DNA of 64,000 nt, from contig JAACJP010000006.1 of assembly GCA_013368375.1 (NCBI GenBank), positions 868,001-932,000 of the forward strand, read 5' to 3'. Origin of the DNA: Tricholomella constricta (lineage: Eukaryota; Basidiomycota; Agaricomycetes; Agaricales; Lyophyllaceae). The translations under genes and the position numbers were made by a program. This document shows, piece after piece, positions 58,839 to 64,000 of this stretch (within the stretch, counting starts at the first letter, position 1; every line of letters begins with the position of its first letter). The notes below the pieces were generated by a model. That model was not told the origin of the DNA. It saw only the letters and a list, made by a program, of their open reading frames with translations, and did not search any database.

Positions 58839-61800
58839 GAAGACCTAAAACCGGACCTTAACACTAAACTACGCGCAACGGCATTATCGACAACGGACAC
58901 CCGCACAGTAACCCTCTCCTCCCATTCGTCACTGGCATTTCTAATACACCTCACGCCAAACGGAGGAGGAGAAGACCCCGAAAACACGCTCATCGACAGC
59001 GGAGCTACCGACAACTTCATGGACTCCGTCATGGCGACATCACGTGGGCTCCACCTCGAGGAGCTCAACCCCCAAATAAACCTCTGCCTATTCGACGGAG
59101 AACCCTCCGCATCAGGCAAAATCACACACTATACCACCAACGACGTCAAATTCAGTGACGGCACCACTCAGAGGATAAGATTCCTCATAACGAAACTCCA
59201 CGAGACAGCGACGATAGTACTGGGACTATCATGGCTGAAGGAGGTCAACCCCCGCATAAATTGGAAAGACCTCTGCATCACGCTACGACGGGGGTCAAAC
59301 GGCAAAATCGAAGGATCACTACCGGACCTCCGAAGAAAAAAGGAAGTCGCTCCAACAACAACAGGTACAGGAGCTCAACGCTTACCCTCGCGGTCGGCTC
59401 GCTCCTTCACGATCGAAGTACAGTTGGAGGGATCTGCAACGCGTCTACGGGCACTTATTGATAGTGGGGCGGCGGGCAACTTCATAACAAAATCCTCGTG
59501 TACGAAGCCGGAACCTCTCGCCAACCCCATGACCCTACAACTGTTCGACGGAAACCCCAGCGGAGGCGGAGCCATTTCACACCATAGTCCCGAAACGATC
59601 AAACTCGAGAACGGACTAGAGTATAAGGTCGACCTCCTCATAACACAGTTACATCCAGCCACACCAGTAGTGCTTGGATTACCTTGGTTACGGGAAGCAA
59701 ATCCGGACATCGACTGGCGGGAAATGTCCATGACCATGGAACAAGGGGCAGGACTAGCCGCGATATCGCTTTCCCAGAAGACGCAATGGGGAACCGTGAC
59801 CCTTGAGGAGGAGGAAGACGTCGAAGCTCCGAAACCAGCCAACCCCCTTTCGGAAAAACAACCCCTCCTTAGGGACATCCTGGACAACGATAACGACCAG
59901 AACGACACCTCCAACGACTTCAAGAAGGAGGAAGACACCCACCCAAACACCAACGAACCCCAAGAGGAAGTACCAACACCGACAACCGAGTCGCCAGAGG
60001 AGGTAACGGGACGGAAACGCACCCGAAAACCACCCCCACCGAACTACTTCCCTCCAAACGTTCCGAGGTCCAAATTCAAACCTCACCCCAAACGGAAATC
60101 CGCAACGTCCCCAACGACAGAAACACAGGAAGAAGAGGAAACCAACCCGGAAACGGAGGTCGAAGATGAAACCGGAGAGGGAGAAGAGGATGTCGAAACA
60201 CAAAACATCCGCCTGATCGGAGCGGCGCCATTCGCGAACCTCATCAGGGACGGAGCCACAGCGTTCCAACTACACATCTCCCCCACCGAAAAGGAAGAAC
60301 ACCTCCATGCCAATAACACCTCCGACGACGAACCCAAACAACCAAAGACAGAAAAGGAAATCTTTGAGGAAGTCGTACCTCCGGAGTACAGGGACTTCGA
60401 AGACGTATTCTCAGCGGGCGAAGCGAAAACCATCCCCCCACACCGACCTTACGATCACACAGTGGAACTCGACGAAAACACTACCCCTCCCTTCGGAAAG
60501 ATATACAACATGTCCGAACTGGAGTTGAAAGCATTGAAGGATTACATCGACGAGATGCTCGGTAAAGGGTTCATCCGACCTTCGAGTTCATCAGCGGGAG
60601 CTCCGGTACTGTTCGCAAAGAAGAAGGACGGATCACTCCGGTTATGCGTGGACTATAGAGGATTAAATCGGATCACCAAGAAGAACCGTTACCCTCTACC
60701 TCTGATCGGAGACCTCATAGACCGACTTCAAAAAGCAAAAGTATACTCGAAGATCGACCTCCGAGTGGGCTACAACAACGTCCGCATAGCTCCGGGACAC
60801 GAATGGAAGACAGCCTTCCGCACTCGTTATGGACTTTTCGAATACCTGGTAATGCCCTTCGGCATGACAAACTCACCCGCGACGTTCCAACACTTCATGA
60901 ACGACATCTTCCACGACATGAACGACGTGTTCGTAGTGATCTATCTCGACGACATTCTGGTTTTCTCGGAGACCTTAGAGGAACATCACGGACATGTTCG
61001 GAAGGTCCTCGAGAGGCTCCGGAAACACAACCTTCATGCGAAACCGGAGAAATGCACGTTTCACACTACGGAGATCGAGTATCTAGGCGTCATTGTATCC
61101 CCTGGCGGAGTAAAGATGGATCCAGGAAAAGTCGACGCGATCCGGAAGTGGCCTAGACCGACGAAGGTCAAGGAACTCCAATCTTTCCTAGGTTTTGCAA
61201 ACTTCTATCGGCGGTTTATCGACAATTACTCGGGCATAACGAAGAGACTAAACAAACTCACGCAAAAGGACACAATCTGGAAATGGGATTCCGAATGCGA
61301 AGGAGTTTTCGAGCTATTGAAGAAAGCATTCTCCTCCGCACCCATCCTACGACACTTCGATCCTCAACTACCGGTGATACTAGAGTGCGATGCTTCCGAC
61401 TTTGCCATAGCAGGAATCATCTCCCAATTCGACGAGACATCGCAAGACCTACGTCCCGTCGCCTTCTATGCGAGAACCATGATAGACGCGGAGCTCAACT
61501 ATGACATCTACGATAAGGAGCTCCTAGCGATCGTTGAAGCGTTTAAACAATGGAGAGCCTACCTCGAGGGATCCCCCCACCGCATTCAAGTGTACTCCGA
61601 CCACAACAACCTACAGTACTTCTCCACGACCAAGCAACTCAGTCGCAGACAAGCACGATGGTCGGAATGCCTGGCGAACTTCGACTTCCAAATAAACTAC
61701 AGACCGGGAAGACTAGGAGCGAAGCCAGATGCCCTCACACGACGAGCGGACGTATATCCTAAGAAGGGTTTCGAACAGGATCATAATTCGTTCAATAACC

Positions 61801-63299
61801 GCATCATCATACCCTCCGAACGGTTGAACGCAGCCCTAATTCTAAACGAACAACTCCTGTTGAACAACGTTCGTAATGCACCCCGAGATGACTTCTTCGA
61901 GAAATACGCACCCAAACCTGGAGACGAGTCCTCCGCGTTCTCACTATCCGACGACCACAAACTACTCCTTCGCGACGGAAGAATCTACGTACCGAACCAT
62001 TCCAGGTTACGCCTCGACATCCTGCAGCAACATCACGATCACAAACTACGTGGACATCCAGGAATCAGAAAGACCACACAACTCATCATGAGGACTTATT
62101 TCTGGCCCGGATTACGGAAGGAGGTCACCCGATACGTCCGAAGTTGCCACACTTGCAAAAGAGCGAAGGTCCCGCGCCACAGCCCATATGGATTGCTGAA
62201 ACCGCTTCAGATCGGACGACGGGCGTGGGCCTCCATATCTATGGACCACATCGTGGAATTACCGGAATCGGATGGGTACGACGCCATCTTGGTCGTAGTA
62301 TGCCGCCTCACAAAACAAGGCATCTTCATACCCTGTCACACAACGGACACAGCGAAGGAGCTCGCACAACTGTTCCTAGAACACGTCTTCTCCAAGCACG
62401 GATTACCCGATGACATCATCTCCGACAGAGGCACTCTCTTCGTCTCCCGTTTTTGGAGCTCGCTGTGCAAAGCCCTGGACATCAAATCGAACCTTTCGAC
62501 CGCGTATCACCCGGAGACCGACGGCCAGACGGAACGAGTAAATCAGACACTGGAACAGTACCTCCGGATGTACGTGAACTACCTCCAGACCAACTGGCGA
62601 ACACAGCTCCCACTGGCGGAATTCACGTATAACAATACGACCCATTCAACCACGGGAGTCTCTCCTTTCTTTGCGAACAAAGGCTATCACCCCCGCCTGA
62701 CAATCTCTATAAAAGACATACCGGCAAGGGAAGCCCAGGAGGTAGCCGTCGACCTCCGGACCCTCCAGGACTACCTCCGCCAAGAGATAGAGATCGCAAA
62801 CGAAGCCTACAAACGATTCGCGGACAAGAAACGGGACCCTACACCAGACTGGGCCGTAGGAACGGAGGTATGGCTTGACTGCCGGAATATCAAAACGAAA
62901 CGCCCCTCCAAAAAGCTGGACCACCGGAGACTGGGCCCCTTCAAAATCCTACAGAAGATCTCCAGCCACGCGTACCGTCTGGAACTACCTCCGGCATTGA
63001 AGGGAATTCACAATGTTTTCCACGTCAAATTACTCGAAGAACACAAACACGAGAACTTCCCAGGAAGGTCAAAGCCACCTCCGCAGACGATCGAAGTCGA
63101 GGGCGAAGAGCACTATGAAGTAGGACAAATCCTAGACTCCAGGACACGAGGGAGGCGCGTCTTTTACTTGGTACGATGGGAAGGGTACGGCCCCGAAGAC
63201 GACACATGGGAACCAGCAGAGAATATAGAAGGAGCAAAAGACATGGCCCTCGAGTTCCACCGACTTTTCCCAAGAAAGCCACGGGACCCCACGATTTAA
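58800..63299 (+). CDS. Pol of right-hand Ty3/gypsy chromovirus (two PR domains, RT, RNase H, IN, chromodomain)
   Basis: The -1 frame relative to gag, open from the frameshift site to TAA at 63299 (about 1499 residues). The first in-frame ATG, at 59019, lies after the first protease motif, which argues for frameshift expression rather than a separate start. Order by residue from 58800: retropepsin-like LIDSGATDNF (about 65), a second retropepsin-like LIDSGAAGNF (about 219), an acidic Pro/Glu-rich linker, reverse transcriptase (LRLCVDYRGLN; YLDDILVF about 714), RNase H (ECDASDFAIAG about 863, YDKELLAIVEAF, YSDHNNLQYF), the integrase zinc finger (H..H..CHTC), the D,D,E core (SMDHIV, SDRG, QTERVN; about 1147-1243) and a chromodomain (YEVGQILDSR, YLVRWEGYGPEDDTWEPAEN). 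All core residues look intact. Confidence 0.95.
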   Translation, partial: RGGDSGLARALNREDLKPDLNTKLRATALSTTDTRTVTLSSHSSLAFLIHLTPNGGGEDPENTLIDSGATDNFMDSVMATSRGLHLEELNPQINLCLFDGEPSASGKITHYTTNDVKFSDGTTQRIRFLITKLHETATIVLGLSWLKEVNPRINWKDLCITLRRGSNGKIEGSLPDLRRKKEVAPTTTGTGAQRLPSRSARSFTIEVQLEGSATRLRALIDSGAAGNFITKSSCTKPEPLANPMTLQLFDGNPSGGGAISHHSPETIKLENGLEYKVDLLITQLHPATPVVLGLPWLREANPDIDWREMSMTMEQGAGLAAISLSQKTQWGTVTLEEEEDVEAPKPANPLSEKQPLLRDILDNDNDQNDTSNDFKKEEDTHPNTNEPQEEVPTPTTESPEEVTGRKRTRKPPPPNYFPPNVPRSKFKPHPKRKSATSPTTETQEEEETNPETEVEDETGEGEEDVETQNIRLIGAAPFANLIRDGATAFQLHISPTEKEEHLHANNTSDDEPKQPKTEKEIFEEVVPPEYRDFEDVFSAGEAKTIPPHRPYDHTVELDENTTPPFGKIYNMSELELKALKDYIDEMLGKGFIRPSSSSAGAPVLFAKKKDGSLRLCVDYRGLNRITKKNRYPLPLIGDLIDRLQKAKVYSKIDLRVGYNNVRIAPGHEWKTAFRTRYGLFEYLVMPFGMTNSPATFQHFMNDIFHDMNDVFVVIYLDDILVFSETLEEHHGHVRKVLERLRKHNLHAKPEKCTFHTTEIEYLGVIVSPGGVKMDPGKVDAIRKWPRPTKVKELQSFLGFANFYRRFIDNYSGITKRLNKLTQKDTIWKWDSECEGVFELLKKAFSSAPILRHFDPQLPVILECDASDFAIAGIISQFDETSQDLRPVAFYARTMIDAELNYDIYDKELLAIVEAFKQWRAYLEGSPHRIQVYSDHNNLQYFSTTKQLSRRQARWSECLANFDFQINYRPGRLGAKPDALTRRADVYPKKGFEQDHNSFNNRIIIPSERLNAALILNEQLLLNNVRNAPRDDFFEKYAPKPGDESSAFSLSDDHKLLLRDGRIYVPNHSRLRLDILQQHHDHKLRGHPGIRKTTQLIMRTYFWPGLRKEVTRYVRSCHTCKRAKVPRHSPYGLLKPLQIGRRAWASISMDHIVELPESDGYDAILVVVCRLTKQGIFIPCHTTDTAKELAQLFLEHVFSKHGLPDDIISDRGTLFVSRFWSSLCKALDIKSNLSTAYHPETDGQTERVNQTLEQYLRMYVNYLQTNWRTQLPLAEFTYNNTTHSTTGVSPFFANKGYHPRLTISIKDIPAREAQEVAVDLRTLQDYLRQEIEIANEAYKRFADKKRDPTPDWAVGTEVWLDCRNIKTKRPSKKLDHRRLGPFKILQKISSHAYRLELPPALKGIHNVFHVKLLEEHKHENFPGRSKPPPQTIEVEGEEHYEVGQILDSRTRGRRVFYLVRWEGYGPEDDTWEPAENIEGAKDMALEFHRLFPRKPRDPTI

Positions 63300-63399
63300 C
63301 GAACACTCACGCACATCACGAAAATCATGCAAATCTCCCAAGGAGACGAACTCTGTTCTATATGTACACCGACCACCAAGACAACAACATCACAAGAAG

Positions 63400-63416
63400 A
63401 AAAAAAAAAAAAAAAA
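63400..63416 (+). repeat. 17-bp A tract after pol
   Basis: A run of 17 A preceded by AAGAAG follows the pol stop by 100 bp. It could be part of a polypurine tract or simply a slippage-prone run; no TG-starting LTR follows directly. Confidence 0.5.
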
Positions 63417-63500
63417 TATCAAGAAAAACTAACGAACTTCAAACTGTAAATATTGAGCAAAATAAAATGCACGAGACCAAGACACCGCCGAAGGAACAGA

Positions 63501-64000
63501 CTACTCAATGCGCCGACGCTTAGAGGGACCTGCACTAGCAGAAGAACCCTCCCCGCCCACAACCCCCACCTCCCCAATCAACCCTACCTCCAGAGGACGC
63601 ATCGATGCGATATCCCGCTCGTCATCGGCAATCAACTGCGACCGGGATACGAACTCGGCGAGAGCGTCTTCACGAGTGAGTGAGGCGCGGTGAAGAGCAA
63701 GGAGGTGCTCAAACGCAGGGAAAGGAACCTCGGGATCGACAGGAGGACGGAAAAGCTCAAGGAGCGAGTGCCGCTCCAGAATCTTGTGGGCGCCATCGAT
63801 GATACTTCGAACTGGCGACACATCCAGCTCGACGAGGGCGCGACGCAGAGCACCATCCGCGATGAACATGTCGGACGCGAAGGCGGTATGCGTGAGGTCA
63901 AGGGCTAGGACAGTTTTCAGAAAGAGGGAAAGAGAAAACAAAGGGAATGGAAGAGAACTCACCATCGACGCGAAGGCGAAGGTCCAAAGCATGACCACGC
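63501..64000 (-). CDS. Antisense spliced gene fragment downstream of pol, 5' end outside window
   Basis: Exon 63501-63904 joins through a 58-nt intron (63905-63962, GTGAGT..CCTAG, phase 1) to an exon running off the window. The join reads RLRVD then ALDLTHTAFASDMFIADGAL. The protein continues through helical segments (LFRPPVDPEVPFPAFEHLLA, then LADDERDIASMRPLE-like ADDERDIASMRPLE) to a basic end, GPSKRRRIE. The stop is about 200 bp from the pol stop, tail to tail. I do not recognise a domain. It may be a host gene into which the element inserted nearby, or an antisense gene carried between pol and the 3' LTR. The KRRR end suggests nuclear localisation. Confidence 0.55.
   Translation of the reverse strand, partial: VVMLWTFAFASMVSSLPFPLFSLSLFLKTVLALDLTHTAFASDMFIADGALRRALVELDVSPVRSIIDGAHKILERHSLLELFRPPVDPEVPFPAFEHLLALHRASLTREDALAEFVSRSQLIADDERDIASMRPLEVGLIGEVGVVGGEGSSASAGPSKRRRIE

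Noticed and set aside
55690..63480. Matching LTR pair around the right Ty3 element
   Set aside because: I compared the TATA-bearing leader with the sequence after pol by eye and saw no convincing repeat, so no LTR pair is annotated.

Overview
This window looks like nuclear DNA of a mushroom-forming basidiomycete (Agaricomycete). The protein-coding genes are split by many introns of about 45 to 65 bp with GT..(C/T)AG ends, and their products read as fungal orthologs (TOR kinase, Ubp12-type deubiquitinase, dihydroxyacetone kinase, Tim44, Pif1, Ccz1, HP1, Y14, Rrp4). No bacterial features (operons, Shine-Dalgarno sites, CRISPR) are present. All assignments come from reading motifs by eye; no database search was run.

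Layout. 1-7749 (minus) is an uninterrupted Gag-Pol reading frame of a Ty3/gypsy chromovirus-type retrotransposon, cut by the left window edge, followed by a strongly structured leader/LTR-like tract to about 8474. 8677-10342 (minus) is a dead LINE (Tad1-like) ORF1. About 10546-11724 is a Ty1/copia remnant with a probable LTR. This is a nested transposon island. From 11910 to 54530 lies a gene-rich host segment: UBP12-like (-), DAK (+), TOR (+), a coiled-coil protein (-), TIM44 (+), PIF1 (+), an 830-bp TA-flanked inverted-repeat element, CCZ1 (+), a small cysteine-rich secreted protein (-), a five-finger CCCH protein (-), a basic nuclear-type protein (+), HP1 (-), Y14/RBM8A (-), a MYND protein (+), RRP4 (+) and an acidic protein (-). 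From 56017 to the right edge is a second, different Ty3/gypsy element with separate gag and pol frames, plus an antisense spliced gene fragment at the edge.

The most striking signal is at the gag/pol junction of the second element: an in-frame GGGAAAC heptamer, a 6-nt spacer and a perfect 9-bp stem whose 3' arm contains the gag stop, with pol open in the -1 frame. This is a textbook -1 ribosomal frameshift signal. The same element carries two tandem retropepsin-like domains, and an antisense spliced reading frame lies about 200 bp after pol. Other unusual points are three GC-AG introns, very small exons in DAK, a 25-nt candidate intron in Y14, and a leader array of hairpins with different palindromic flanks.

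How the genes relate: most are housekeeping genes with no common pathway. TOR, CCZ1 (vacuolar traffic), TIM44 (mitochondrial import) and PIF1 (genome maintenance) all bear on growth and organelle upkeep. HP1 is the host reader of H3K9 methylation, the mark that chromodomain-bearing integrases like the two here are thought to recognise.
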